Numbered from the stretch's first letter, positions 42,533 through 52,504 are shown. The stretch: DNA of 64,000 nt from Pseudomonadota bacterium (GCA_023419375.1 JAEZYD010000065.1:1-64000); one strand, 5' to 3'. Translations and numbers: made by a program. The notes: a model not told the origin generated them from the sequence alone.

Positions 42533-44668
42533 TTAGGCACTGTTTGGCTGAGGATCGCCAAGCAAATGCTCCAGAAAAACCATCCCCTGCTCCGTTTCCA
42601 GAAAAGCCCGCAAAGAGCCAACAACCGCGGCGTCATACTTGGGCGGAGCTTCGGACAGGATATTCAGGGCATCTTCCGTGCTGTGCGCCTCGCGGTAGGA
42701 GCGCGGCCGCATAAGCGCGCAGAAGGTATTGGCAACTGCCAGAATACGGGCGTTCAGACAGATGGCCCCATCGTTCAGGGCCAGGGGGTAACCGCTGCCG
42801 TCCAGACGTTCGTACATCTGGGTGATGGCCTCCAGCACAGGCAGGCCAAAGTCTATGTCTGCCAGGGCCTCGCGGGCAAATTCCACATGCTGTTGCAGCA
42901 ATGCCCGTTCCTGCTCCGAGAGTGCGCCTGTCTTGGTGAGCAGATACTTGGGCAACTGGATCATGCCCACATGCGAGAGGTTGGCTGCCGTGCGCAGGGT
43001 GGCAAGGGTTTCCGCATCGTTGCGGCCAAGCCCGCAGGCCAGAGAAACCGCCAGCTGCGCCGTAAAGGCCGACTGCCCGCGCAAATAGGTGTCCACGGCT
43101 TCAATGGCCTTGACGAAAGCGTTGACAGTCTGGGCGACCATCTGCTGCGAACGCTGCTGCGCCACTGCAATATCCGTCATGTCGCTGTATACCGAGACCA
43201 TGCCCGAGAGCCGCCCGTTTTCATCCCGAAACGGAGTGCAGGAGGTAAGATAATAGCGCAGCTTGCCATCCACCAACAGAGCTTCGGCAAAGCTGAAGGG
43301 TTCGCCTGCCCTGTGCACGGCCAGCGTATGGGTTACAAGGCTGTGCGCAAGCTCCATGTCCAGCTCGGAATATTTCAATCCGCGCAGCTCCGTGGCTTTT
43401 TCCCTGCCGCACAAGCGGGCAAAGCTCTGGTTGGCGTAGTGGATGACGCCGTTCAGGTCGTTGAGCACAATGCCTGCCGACAGGGCGGAATTTACGCTGT
43501 CCATGATCTGCTTTTGCTGGTTGACCACCAGATAGAGCTTGTGCATCTGCTCCGCCACGGCGCGCTCGTTGCGGCTCACAAGGCTCCACCACAGGGCGGC
43601 CAGCAGGCCGCCAGCCAGCGCCGCCATGATCAGTGAAGCCACAACAACGTTCTGCCGTATGCCGGCAAACCTTTCATCAATGCGGCTCACGGGCAAGGTT
43701 TGTTCCACAAGCCAGGGCAGGTTGGGCACGGGCAGGGCAAGCCCATATATCTCGCGTTCGCCTTCCGGCAGGCCGGGGTCAACACGTGTGCCGAGCGGCA
43801 GTTCTTCATCATGCAGCGACCAGCCTGGCAAATCTGACACGCCAGACGCTTCGTTAGGCGCAATGCGTTGCAGCTTTTCACCAAAGGATTGAAGAATAAA
43901 TGTATTGTACTGACTGCCATTGCCCGCTTCGCCCGTGGCTGCGGCAGTTACGGGCAAGACGCTGTAGGTGGCCAGCAGCAGGGAAACCACCCTGTCGCCG
44001 GTTGAATCCACATAGAGGGGCGCAAAAATGGGAAAGGCCATATCCATGACAAGCCTGCCGTTTTCACGCCGCACAGGCATAAGAACGGGCTGTTTGCTGT
44101 CCAGAGCCTGCTGCAAAAAGGGCCGCTGCTCTTCATCGGGCGGCTGCACACCCTCAGGGGCGAGGTACATCTGCATGTCGGTATTAACAAGACTCGCACC
44201 GCTGAAACTGTTCTTCTCCATGAATTCGCTAAGGCTGTTGACCATCAGCGGAAGACGCGGCGCAAATTTTTTCAGCGGATCCACATTGTTGGCAAAGCCC
44301 ACCGGGGGCATCATATCCGCCTCTGCCCCGCCCTGACCTTGCCGGGCCAGATCTAACATACCCTTGGCAGACACGCCCGCTCTGGCAACCTCTGCGGCGA
44401 ACAGCCGCAGCATATCCTGCGTGACAAAAACATTTACCTGACCGGCAAGGGAGCCGGACCACACGGTGAGCAGGGCCACCTTGCCTGCAGCCTGAGAATT
44501 CATGTCCTGCCCCATCTCGCGCAGCAGGTAGGCACGCGAATCATGCAGATACCAGCGTGCAAAAATAAAAATCAGGCAGATCGCCAGCACAAACAGTGCC
44601 GGCATGGTCAGCGCCGCCTTGCGGTTGCGCTGGGCTACGCCTGGAAGAGTCAGTTCTTGGGGGGCCAT
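42533..44668 (-). CDS. Membrane sensor with PAS domain and degenerate HD-GYP domain
   Basis: 711 residues. N-terminal membrane helix (about 20-42), a large periplasmic region (about 45-350, probably Cache-like), a second helix near 355, then a PAS domain (GIVLNDLNGVIHYANQSF and CTPFRDENGRLSGMVSVYSD) and a C-terminal HD-GYP-like domain. The HD-GYP catalytic site looks broken: the HDIGK position reads HVGMI, the paired histidines are absent (QMYERLDGSGYP), while GYP itself remains. It probably binds or signals rather than hydrolyses c-di-GMP. GAAGGA lies upstream. Neighbours are type I secretion genes. Confidence 0.85.
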   Translation of the reverse strand: MAPQELTLPGVAQRNRKAALTMPALFVLAICLIFIFARWYLHDSRAYLLREMGQDMNSQAAGKVALLTVWSGSLAGQVNVFVTQDMLRLFAAEVARAGVSAKGMLDLARQGQGGAEADMMPPVGFANNVDPLKKFAPRLPLMVNSLSEFMEKNSFSGASLVNTDMQMYLAPEGVQPPDEEQRPFLQQALDSKQPVLMPVRRENGRLVMDMAFPIFAPLYVDSTGDRVVSLLLATYSVLPVTAAATGEAGNGSQYNTFILQSFGEKLQRIAPNEASGVSDLPGWSLHDEELPLGTRVDPGLPEGEREIYGLALPVPNLPWLVEQTLPVSRIDERFAGIRQNVVVASLIMAALAGGLLAALWWSLVSRNERAVAEQMHKLYLVVNQQKQIMDSVNSALSAGIVLNDLNGVIHYANQSFARLCGREKATELRGLKYSELDMELAHSLVTHTLAVHRAGEPFSFAEALLVDGKLRYYLTSCTPFRDENGRLSGMVSVYSDMTDIAVAQQRSQQMVAQTVNAFVKAIEAVDTYLRGQSAFTAQLAVSLACGLGRNDAETLATLRTAANLSHVGMIQLPKYLLTKTGALSEQERALLQQHVEFAREALADIDFGLPVLEAITQMYERLDGSGYPLALNDGAICLNARILAVANTFCALMRPRSYREAHSTEDALNILSEAPPKYDAAVVGSLRAFLETEQGMVFLEHLLGDPQPNSA

Positions 44669-44773
44669 ATATTTTCCTTCATCTGGCGGCGCGTCTCAAT
44701 AAATCTGTACAGGAGCATCAAGCCTTGAAATGCTGGCTTACAGCAAGCTAAACCGTCTGCCCGCATTTTCGTT

Positions 44774-46735
44774 CTAGCGCTCGCGCAGGGCGTTCTGCTT
44801 GGCCTTGAGAATGGGCTTGAGCAGATAATCCAGCACGGTTTTTTTGCCTATCATAATGTCTGCCGTCACCACCATGCCCGGCATGATGGGCAGAGATTCG
44901 TTGTGGTAGACAATGGCGTTTTTCTGGGTGCGCACCTTTACAAGATAAAAGTGCTCGCCCCTTTTGTCTTCAATGGTATCGGCGCTGATGGATTCAAGCT
45001 TGCCTTCAAGGCCGCCGTAAATGGAGAAATCGTAGGCCGAAACCTTGACCATGACATGCTGCCCAGGGCGCAGAAAGGCCACATCCTGCGGTTTGACCTT
45101 GGCCTCCACCACAAGAGTGTCGTCAAGCGGCACAAGATCCATGATGGGTTCGCCGGGTTTGACCACGCCGCCCACGGTGGAAATGTATATCTGTTTGACC
45201 GTGCTGCGCACTGGAGCGCGCAGTTCTGTGCGGGTTACGCGATCGCGACCTGCCGAAAGATTTTCGCGCAATGAATTGAGTTCCTGCCTGCGCTTGTTGA
45301 TCTCGTCAGTAACAGCCGCGACCTGCTCGGCCTTGCGGGAGGCAATGCGCTGCTTGGATTCGTCCTCGGCAGCCTTGGCCTTGGGTATTGTGGCGGCAAG
45401 GGAATCTATCTGGCCCTGTAATTCCACAACCTTTTGCTGCATGCCGAGGTATTCCAGCTTGGAAAAGTTGTTGCGCTGCACAAGGGCGTAGGCCGTATTG
45501 CGTTGCTCGATGGAAAGCTCAAGGCTGCGGTCGAGCTGCACCTTGCGGGCCGTCAACTCCTCCACATCATGCAGGCGCTGCACATACTGGGACTGTAAAA
45601 CATCAATTTCCGCATTGAGCTGTTCGCGACGGCTGTGCCAGGCATTTTCCTGATCCTGAATGATCTGAGGAATGCGCTCCAGCATGCCCGCCTCTACCCT
45701 GCGGCCAATGACCTTTTCCGCCCACATGTCAAAATTTTCTGGAAAAACAGGTTTGTCGCCCTTGATCTCGGCTTCAAGGCGGATGATGGCGAGGCTGTTT
45801 TCCATGGCCTTGTTTACGGCGTCGCGGTAGGCGCTTTCGGCCATTTCATTGTCCAGTTGCGCCAGCACCGCCCCCTTGTCCACAATCTGCCCTTCGTGCA
45901 CAAGCACTGCGCGCAGGATGCCGCCCTCGAGGTTCTGGATCGTCTGGGTACGCTGCGAACCAACAACCGAACCTTCCGCATGGGTCACTTCATCCACGCT
46001 GGCAACAGCCGCCCAGATGATCAGGCACAAAAAAAACGCGCCGACGCTGATGGACAAGGCGCGAACGCCGAACCTGGGCCGTCGGGCAAGGGCCGCGTCC
46101 ACCTCGTTGGCAAAAAGGATGTCATCGGGCGTCAGGCCGCGCAGGGGGGCGTCCATTGCTGCGAACAGGCCGGGATTGCCCTGCTGTTGACCACCCATCA
46201 TGCCGCCAGCGCCCTGTGGGCCGCTCTTGCCCAAAATTCTGTCTACAGTTTCATGCAACGACTGCCGCAGACTTTTATCCGGGCGCTGTTCGTGCTCCCC
46301 GCCCATAAGCAACTGACGCAAAAAAAGCTCAAGATTGCTCGGTTCTTTCTTTTTGGCGGCCGCAGCATCCAGCCCCAAGGGCTGCATGTCGCCAACATTC
46401 TGGCCCAGATCGGCCATCAACGCGTCCAGATCAGGCAACCTGCCAGCTCCGCTGGCCCCTCCAGCTCCAGAAGAAGCGGCAACATCAGGATCAACAAATG
46501 GTTCCTGCACTCCCTCGCTGCCGGGCATGGCTGGTAGCGGCGCGTCAACATTGGGCCGTGAAAATTGCGAGCCAAAGGGCATACCCGGCATGCCGCCCGG
46601 CTGGGGAACGGCCGAAGGCTTCGCGCCAGGGGACAAGAGCACATCGGGTTTTGACGTGCCGCATTGCGCCCCTGCTTTCTGTTCTGGCCGATTTTCTGCC
46701 TCGGTCATATCCATAGTCTTTTGTGGCAACTGCAT
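44774..46735 (-). CDS. Type I secretion membrane-fusion protein (HlyD family), long N-terminal extension
   Basis: 653 residues; usual HlyD proteins are about 400-480. The first 225 residues are a cytoplasmic Pro/Gly/Gln-rich, poorly ordered region. A membrane helix follows (SISVGAFFLCLIIWAAVASV, about 231-250), then the barrel/lipoyl parts (EGSVVGSQRTQTIQNLEGGILRAVLVHEG), a long coiled coil with ESKQRIASRKAEQ, and the C-terminal beta-barrel (ELRAPVRSTVKQIYI). It bridges inner-membrane ABC transporter and TolC. It sits 73 bases downstream of the ABC gene. GGAGAAGGGG precedes the start. Confidence 0.9.
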   Translation of the reverse strand: MQLPQKTMDMTEAENRPEQKAGAQCGTSKPDVLLSPGAKPSAVPQPGGMPGMPFGSQFSRPNVDAPLPAMPGSEGVQEPFVDPDVAASSGAGGASGAGRLPDLDALMADLGQNVGDMQPLGLDAAAAKKKEPSNLELFLRQLLMGGEHEQRPDKSLRQSLHETVDRILGKSGPQGAGGMMGGQQQGNPGLFAAMDAPLRGLTPDDILFANEVDAALARRPRFGVRALSISVGAFFLCLIIWAAVASVDEVTHAEGSVVGSQRTQTIQNLEGGILRAVLVHEGQIVDKGAVLAQLDNEMAESAYRDAVNKAMENSLAIIRLEAEIKGDKPVFPENFDMWAEKVIGRRVEAGMLERIPQIIQDQENAWHSRREQLNAEIDVLQSQYVQRLHDVEELTARKVQLDRSLELSIEQRNTAYALVQRNNFSKLEYLGMQQKVVELQGQIDSLAATIPKAKAAEDESKQRIASRKAEQVAAVTDEINKRRQELNSLRENLSAGRDRVTRTELRAPVRSTVKQIYISTVGGVVKPGEPIMDLVPLDDTLVVEAKVKPQDVAFLRPGQHVMVKVSAYDFSIYGGLEGKLESISADTIEDKRGEHFYLVKVRTQKNAIVYHNESLPIMPGMVVTADIMIGKKTVLDYLLKPILKAKQNALRER

Positions 46736-46808
46736 GCCCCTTCTCCAAAAACCGCTGGGCGGTCATTTCAAAACAAAATGCCAAGGCTCATCAGCAAAGC
46801 CGGATTTT

Positions 46809-49172
46809 TCAGGCGTTGGCGGCATGGGCAAGGGTGTCCGCTGATTTTTCCTGCGGGGCAGCCTGCTGCACATTGGTCACGTTCTTTTTCGAGCGGTCGC
46901 GCAGGCTCTGCAACACAACATCGCGGGGCCCGTCCAGCTTGATCTGTCCGCCTTCCATAACAATGAGCCGATCCACTATGCGCAGCATGGAGAGCCGGTG
47001 GGTCACAAGCACAAGGGTGCGCCCGCCAATGACCGATTGCAGCCTTTTTTGCAGCAACAGTTCTGAATCCGTGTCCATATTGCTGGTGGGTTCGTCCAGA
47101 ATGAGCACCTCTGGGTCGCGCACCAAAGCGCGCGCCAGAGCCACAGCCTGACGCTGCCCGCCAGAAAGCGCCTTGCCCTGCTCGCCCACCTGTGCGGCAA
47201 AGCCTGCGGGATTGTTGCGCAAAAAATCTGTGACGCCAGCCAGGGAGGCGGCGCGCAGAATGAGGTGATCGTTGATGGTGGGATCCCCCAGGGCGATGTT
47301 GTCGCGAATGCTGCCGTAAAACAGCACCACATCCTGCGGCAGTACGCCCACGCGGCCACGCAGCTCCATGCTTGGAATCTGCCTGATGTCCACATCGCCA
47401 AACTTCACCGCCCCTTCCTTGGGCTGATAGAGGCCGATAAGGAGCTTTGACAGCGTGCTTTTGCCCGATCCCATGGGCCCGATAATGCCCACGCGTTCAC
47501 CCGGCTCAATGCGCAGTGAAACATGCTCCAGAGCCAGGCGTTCCTGCCGGGGATAGGCAAAAGAAACCCCCTCCAGAGTGAATGAAGGGCGCAGCATGCC
47601 AAAATCCATGCAGGTTTTTTCCGCCTGATTTTCAGACGGCAGCATCATCAGCATGTCCAGCGCCTTGAGGGCCACATGCGAATTCTGCATGCGGGTAAGT
47701 AGCGAGGCCATCTGGAGCAGCGGAGCCATGGTGCGCCCCACCAGAATATTGCAGCCTATAAGCGCGCCCATGGTCATGAGGCCGTCAGATATGCGGTACA
47801 CGCCCCACACGACCATGGCCACTGTAACCAGCTGGGTAATGAGCATGGAGGATGTGACCGCAAGGTTGTTATACTTGCGGGATTCGCTGTTGGAGCGGGC
47901 CGAAAGCCCCACCACCGATTCCCACAGCTTCTGCATGCGGCTTTCAGCCATGCAGGACTTGAGCGTTTCCAGCCCGCCCACTATTTCCACCAGCAGGGCG
48001 TTTTTTTGCATGTTCTGCTTGTAGCTGGCCTCGGCGCTCATGCGCGAACGGTGCTGGAGCAGCAGGCCGATGCCGATCATGATGGGCATGGCCCCAATGG
48101 ACAGCAGCACCATAGGGCCACCAATGAAGGCCGTAAGTAGCAGAAAAATAACAAGAAAAGGCAGGTCGATGCAGGCAAGCAGACTTGAGGAGCTGAAAAA
48201 TTCGCGCAGTTGCTCAAATTCGCGCAGGTTGTTGACCAGCGCCCCCGTGGATTCGGGCTTGGCGTCCAGTCGCATGGAAAGCACCTTTTCCACCAGCGAA
48301 CTGGAAAGCACGATATCGGCATTGCGGCCAGCCACATCCACAAAATGCGTGCGCAGGGCCGAAAGCAGAAAGTTGAACAGGTAGATGATGCAGATGCCGC
48401 TGGCCAGCACCCACAATGTTTCTATGGCATTGTTGGGAACCACGCGGTCATAGACATTCATGACAAACAGTGGGCTGCCCACGGCAATGAGGTTGATGAC
48501 CACGCTGGCCAGGGCCACGTGCCTGTAGATGGGCGCGTAATACCGCAGCACATCCCAGAACCAGCGCTTGCCGCGGGCAATGCTGAGGCGTTCGGAACGG
48601 TCATCCGGCGCCGCTTCCACTGCGGCAAAAAGCGCATAGCCGGAATATTCGTCCGTCAAGGCCTCTACTGGCACCAATTGCGTGCTTTCACTGGTTTCGG
48701 GAAAAATCACTTCGGCCATGTCGCCGTCAAGGGCGGTGAGCACGCACGAACGGTCGTGGGAGAGCAACAGAATGCACGGCAGCACAAGGCCTGGAATATC
48801 TGCGATATCAGAACGATAGGCGATACGCCCGGCAAGCCCCGCCTTGCGGGCCGCCCGCAGGCAGGCCTGAGGCGTTACCTTGCTGCCCGAAAGCCCGGCC
48901 ATGAGCACATGCGGCGACACTGCCCGCCCGCGCAGGCGCAGCAAGACAGAAAGGCTACGCAACAAGCCGGGCATAAAATCCACGTCTGAAGGCCGCAACG
49001 GCCCCATGGTCGGCGCTGTGCGCGGCCCCTGGGTTGCGTTGCGCTCTGCTGCGCCGGGGGCTTGCTCCGGCGCCGTGTCTGCTGCTTTTTGCGGGGCCCG
49101 GCTGTCGCCGGATTCCTGTTCAGGTGGTGTGGGCCGTGCCTTTTCCTCTGAATCCGTGGAAATTGTATCCAT
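46809..49172 (-). CDS. Type I secretion ABC transporter (LapB/HlyB-like)
   Basis: 787 residues. After a disordered N-terminus of about 60 residues comes a C39-peptidase-like domain (SVLLRLRGRAVSPHVLMAGL) lacking the catalytic cysteine at the usual place, as in HlyB/LapB transporters that export uncleaved RTX proteins. Six membrane segments (about 220-470) follow, then the nucleotide-binding domain: Walker A GPMGSGKSTLSKLL, signature LSGGQRQAVALARAL, Walker B VLILDEPTSNMD, H-loop LVTHRLSML. It exports a large protein, perhaps an adhesin, which is not encoded in this window. Confidence 0.92.
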   Translation of the reverse strand: MDTISTDSEEKARPTPPEQESGDSRAPQKAADTAPEQAPGAAERNATQGPRTAPTMGPLRPSDVDFMPGLLRSLSVLLRLRGRAVSPHVLMAGLSGSKVTPQACLRAARKAGLAGRIAYRSDIADIPGLVLPCILLLSHDRSCVLTALDGDMAEVIFPETSESTQLVPVEALTDEYSGYALFAAVEAAPDDRSERLSIARGKRWFWDVLRYYAPIYRHVALASVVINLIAVGSPLFVMNVYDRVVPNNAIETLWVLASGICIIYLFNFLLSALRTHFVDVAGRNADIVLSSSLVEKVLSMRLDAKPESTGALVNNLREFEQLREFFSSSSLLACIDLPFLVIFLLLTAFIGGPMVLLSIGAMPIMIGIGLLLQHRSRMSAEASYKQNMQKNALLVEIVGGLETLKSCMAESRMQKLWESVVGLSARSNSESRKYNNLAVTSSMLITQLVTVAMVVWGVYRISDGLMTMGALIGCNILVGRTMAPLLQMASLLTRMQNSHVALKALDMLMMLPSENQAEKTCMDFGMLRPSFTLEGVSFAYPRQERLALEHVSLRIEPGERVGIIGPMGSGKSTLSKLLIGLYQPKEGAVKFGDVDIRQIPSMELRGRVGVLPQDVVLFYGSIRDNIALGDPTINDHLILRAASLAGVTDFLRNNPAGFAAQVGEQGKALSGGQRQAVALARALVRDPEVLILDEPTSNMDTDSELLLQKRLQSVIGGRTLVLVTHRLSMLRIVDRLIVMEGGQIKLDGPRDVVLQSLRDRSKKNVTNVQQAAPQEKSADTLAHAANA

Positions 49173-49343
49173 GCGTATTCCATTGATGCTGATGGGGATA
49201 AATCGGCATCATCCTTTCATTATCATCGCGCAGAGCTGCAAAGCCCCTCCCTCGCGGGATTTCACTCTACAGGCCAGTGTCACAAGGTGCGCCACATGGT
49301 CAGCCAATGATCCCGGCCTGGCAAAAAAGGGGTTGCGCCCTGA

Positions 49344-49382
49344 AAAAAGCGCCGCATGCCCCGGCGTAACCGGGGCATGCGG
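49344..49382 (-). terminator. Intrinsic terminator after the TolC gene
   Basis: CCGCATGCCCCGG (49352-49364) pairs perfectly with 49370-49382 around a CGTAA loop. On the minus strand it runs into CGCTTTTTTC. So the TolC gene can end its own transcript before the ABC gene, which starts 220 bases further on. Confidence 0.85.
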
Positions 49383-49391
49383 AAAGGATTA

Positions 49392-50791
49392 TCAGTTGAA
49401 CCAGCCGGGAGCGAACTCCTCGCGGGGGTCTTCCGGCTCCTTGGGCGCGCTCTGTCCAAGCGGTCCGGTGTTGATGGACATTTCTGGCAGCATATTGCCC
49501 GTGAGCGCCGAAAGCCTGTACGCGCCCACAAGAATATTGCCCCGGGCGGTTTCTGCCTGGGTTGCAGAATTGTACAGCTCACTTTCTGTATCCAGCACAT
49601 CCAGAATACTGCGCTTGCCAATCTGGAACTGTTCGGTATAGGCGGTGCGCGTGTATTTGTTGTACTCTATGGCTTTGGAATAGTGGTTGTACTGTTCCTG
49701 AGCAGCAAGATAGTTAACCCAGGTGCTGTCCACATCCAGCTTTAGATCATCAATAAAATTGTACATCACCTGACGCGACTGGCGCATGCGGGCTGAGGCG
49801 GCGCGGCGTTCAGCCACGTCTGCCCCGCTGTTGAAGATATTCCAGCGCACGACGCCCATGACGTCAAAACTGTACACCCAACGGTCACTTGTGCCGCCAA
49901 GGTTGGTATAATTGGGGCCTGCCTCAAGATTGAGCGTAGGCGAAAAGGCCGAATCCGCCAGTTCACGCTCGGCGCGCGAGGCACGGATATCCTGCAGATA
50001 GGCGGCAAGCTTGGGGTTGCTTTTTTTGGCCTTTTCCAGAACCGCCTGCGCTGCGGTGTAGAGCTGGGGCGGCATGGTCACGGCCTGCAAACGGCTGGCA
50101 GCTGGCAAGCCGGTAAGCCGGGTATAGGTTTCCTCGGCCACAAGCAGTGATGCCTTGGCTTCAGAAAGGCTTGAAAGCGCCCTCTGCAAGCGCGACTGCG
50201 CCTGGGTTACGTCTGCGGCGGTGTCCGCGCCAAGGCTGGCGCGATCCTGGGCCTGCCCCACAAGAGATTTGTGGTGGGCCACATTCTCTTCGGAAAGTTC
50301 GTAGATTTTTCTGCGGCGCAGCAAATCAATATGGGCGATGATCGCATCAAGAGAAAGCGATGTCCCGTATCGAATACGCGGTATTTTTGAGATTCAAGAG
50401 TGGATTTGGCAGTGCGAACGCGCGAACGGGTGGCAAAACCATCCCATATGGGTTGCACAAGCTGGGCGCTATAGCCCACCTTGCCCCACATCTGCGAGTC
50501 AAGGTTCTGGCTGCGGGTGCTTGAATCACTCAAGACGCTGCCGCCAGCCTGCCCCGTAACGTCAACGCGGGGGCCAAAGCCAGCCTGAGCGCGCCTTACC
50601 TCATGATCCAGCACCTCACGGTTTTCGATCATGCCCCGCAGATTGTGGTGATTACGCAGCACTCCATAGATGGAGTCCTCGACCGAAAGCGGCTTCCCCG
50701 CAGGCGGGGGTGGGGGATAACCGGTTTCAGCCGCACTGGCCGCCGTTGCCAAAAGCAGGGAAAAAAGTACTCCCCAGATAGTTTGTTTCAC
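49392..50791 (-). pseudogene. TolC-family outer-membrane efflux protein, frameshifted
   Basis: The reading frame starts at 50791 with a signal peptide (ATAASA-AET) and continues as a normal TolC-type protein to about residue 142 (KYRVFDT), then goes out of frame. From about 50360 the family sequence continues in another frame (SLSLDAIIAHIDLLRRRKIYELSEENVAHHKSL, split by the shift point) down to 49392. The break is at a CCC run (50364-50366, GGG on the coding strand). Adding one base would restore a single protein of about 466 residues, normal for TolC. It is either a real inactivating deletion or a sequencing error; all other parts look intact and unmutated. The gene would supply the outer-membrane channel for the type I system. 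Confidence 0.85.
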
Positions 50792-51123
50792 GGTTGACTC
50801 CTCAGCTTGAAGAATGCACCGTCCGCATTCTCCCGCTTGTGGGCATATCGACCAGTATGGACCACATTACACAGATGGCGGAGTCCCTTCCCCACCCATA
50901 TAACGACATGCCTTGTATTAGCTGTAACCACTTAGTCCCCGCCCTGCAAGATATTTAGATACCTTTCAAATGATCGGAAACAGCAAAAGGCCACTGCACG
51001 AACTATATTTATCCGCAAAAAATTTGCATAATAGATATTTGCTTGCTTTTCAAATGCAACAAGCACGCAGCAGTCATGTTGCCCCGCAACGGTGACGGCT
51101 CAGCGTCAGGCGCATGCCGCTTC
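50792..51123. other. Gap upstream of the TolC gene, no gene
   Basis: AT-rich stretch, especially 50930-51060, consistent with promoters for the minus-strand secretion genes. No open frame with recognisable features and no clear operator was found. Confidence 0.4.
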
Positions 51124-51158
51124 GCAAAAAAGCGCCAGACCCAAAAGGTCTGGCGCTT
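51124..51158 (-). terminator. Terminator downstream of rubrerythrin
   Basis: AAGCGCCAGACC (51130-51141) pairs perfectly with 51147-51158. On the minus strand the stem is followed by TTTTTTGCG, so it ends a transcript coming from the rubrerythrin side. Confidence 0.85.
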
Positions 51159-51305
51159 GTGGTCGACGCAGCTCGACTGGTACCTGTAGACAATAATTCA
51201 AGATAGTTGCAGGAAAGCTGTCATCCCATCTGGCGGGTGCCTCTGGCACCCATCCCGGCTGTCTGCCGTGTTGTGAAAACGGGCAAGCCCCGAAGTCGAT
51301 GCCGC
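51159..51305 (-). other. Structured 147-base stretch between rubrerythrin and its terminator
   Basis: It contains a GGGTGCC/GGCACCC hairpin with a 3-base loop (about 51235-51252) and a GTCGA/TCGAC pair near the terminator. It is either a long 3' untranslated region or a small RNA released from it; no coding potential is evident. Confidence 0.35.
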
Positions 51306-51881
51306 TTAGAACGTGTAGTTAAGCTCGGCAAAGTAGGCCTTGGGATGCGCACAGGCGGGGCACATCTCGGGAGCGTGGTCGCCCTCCACAAGACAGCCGC
51401 AGTTCAGGCAACGCCAAATCGTGGGTTTGGTACGCATGAACATGCGCCCTTCCTTGATATCCTTGGCAAGCGTAAGAAAACGCTTTTCATGGTAGGCTTC
51501 GGCAACGGCAATCTGGCGCATGACGGCAGCAACCTCTGAAAAACCTTCCTTGTCAGCCGTAGCCGCAAATTCAGGATACATGACGGTGTGCTCGTGGTTT
51601 TCGCCACTGGCGGCTGCGATAAGGTTGGCTTCGCTGTCAGCGATGACCCCGGCAGGGTATGCAGCCGTAATTTCCACATCTCCGCCTTCAAGAAACTTGA
51701 ACAGGCGCTTGGCGTGTTCTTTTTCCTGCAAGGCAGTTTCTACAAAAATTTCCTGCACCAGCACAAAACCGTCATTCTTGGCCCGCCCGGCAAAGTAGTC
51801 ATAGCGGTTACGCGCCTGAGATTCACCAGCAAAGGCTGTAAGAATATTTTTTTCCGTCTGGCTGCCTTTCAGCGATTTCAT
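51306..51881 (-). CDS. rbr: Rubrerythrin
   Basis: 191 residues. The N-terminal ferritin-like di-iron domain carries the Glu/His ligands (AFAGESQARNRYDYF, ETALQEKEHAKRLF, MYPEFAATADKEGF, IAVAEAYHEKRF). The C-terminal rubredoxin-like domain has CLNCG and CPACAHPKAYF, the four iron cysteines. It reduces hydrogen peroxide in anaerobes using electrons from rubredoxin. AAGGAGAAGACG lies before the ATG. It appears monocistronic, with its terminator about 150 bases beyond the stop. The call is secure; the gene symbol follows the Desulfovibrio name. Confidence 0.97.
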   Translation of the reverse strand: MKSLKGSQTEKNILTAFAGESQARNRYDYFAGRAKNDGFVLVQEIFVETALQEKEHAKRLFKFLEGGDVEITAAYPAGVIADSEANLIAAASGENHEHTVMYPEFAATADKEGFSEVAAVMRQIAVAEAYHEKRFLTLAKDIKEGRMFMRTKPTIWRCLNCGCLVEGDHAPEMCPACAHPKAYFAELNYTF

Positions 51882-51997
51882 AGCGTCTTCTCCTTGGAAT
51901 GATTGGTGGCTGTGCGCCTATTGGCGCAACGGCAAAAAAGGGCACGGGCAAAAGTGCCCCTCTTGTTGAACCACTCTAATCAGGAATCATTCCTATG

Positions 51998-52504
51998 TCA
52001 AGCAGAAGTAGACTCCGCTTCGGCAAGCTGCGCTTCGAGAGCCGCAATCTGCGACTCGAGCGACTGGATTTTACTTTCCACAGCTGTGCTGTTGCCGCTG
52101 CCAGCATGGCTGGCCAGGCTGGAAAGCTGGCTCTTCAGGGCCGCAATCTGCTTCTTGATATTCTCGACAGCATTGGAAGAACTGTCGTTACCACCACCGC
52201 CGCCAGCGCCACCGGCCTTGGTCGAGCCTCCGCCACCGGCTTCGCCGGTTTCACCATCGGCAGTTTCGGTAGACGTATCACCCTTGTTTTCCGCAGATTG
52301 CGACGTCGCAGCCGTGGACGAACCCTTGTCGTACATGTGGATTTTTTCAGAAAAAAGCTTTTTGGCTTCATCAGAAATATCAACGGTGTCGCCAGAATCG
52401 GACGAATCGCTGCGCGTACGGATGGTATTCGAACCCAGGCCAACCTTGTAAACCGACTCGGCGCTGCTGGAACCCAACAGATTGCCAATCCCTGTGGTAC
52501 TCAT
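51998..52504 (-). CDS. FlxA-like coiled-coil protein
   Basis: 168 residues. The C-terminal third is a heptad-type coiled coil (IKKQIAALKSQLSSLAS and IQSLESQIAALEAQLAE), reminiscent of FlxA-like proteins. The centre is a Gly/Ser/Glu low-complexity stretch (GETGEAGGGGSTKAGGAGGGG). The N-terminus has DTVDISDEAKKLF, a motif seen in several short bacterial surface or flagellum-related proteins. No signal peptide is evident. GGGGGGCG lies upstream of the ATG. Function unknown. Confidence 0.7.
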   Translation of the reverse strand: MSTTGIGNLLGSSSAESVYKVGLGSNTIRTRSDSSDSGDTVDISDEAKKLFSEKIHMYDKGSSTAATSQSAENKGDTSTETADGETGEAGGGGSTKAGGAGGGGGNDSSSNAVENIKKQIAALKSQLSSLASHAGSGNSTAVESKIQSLESQIAALEAQLAEAESTSA

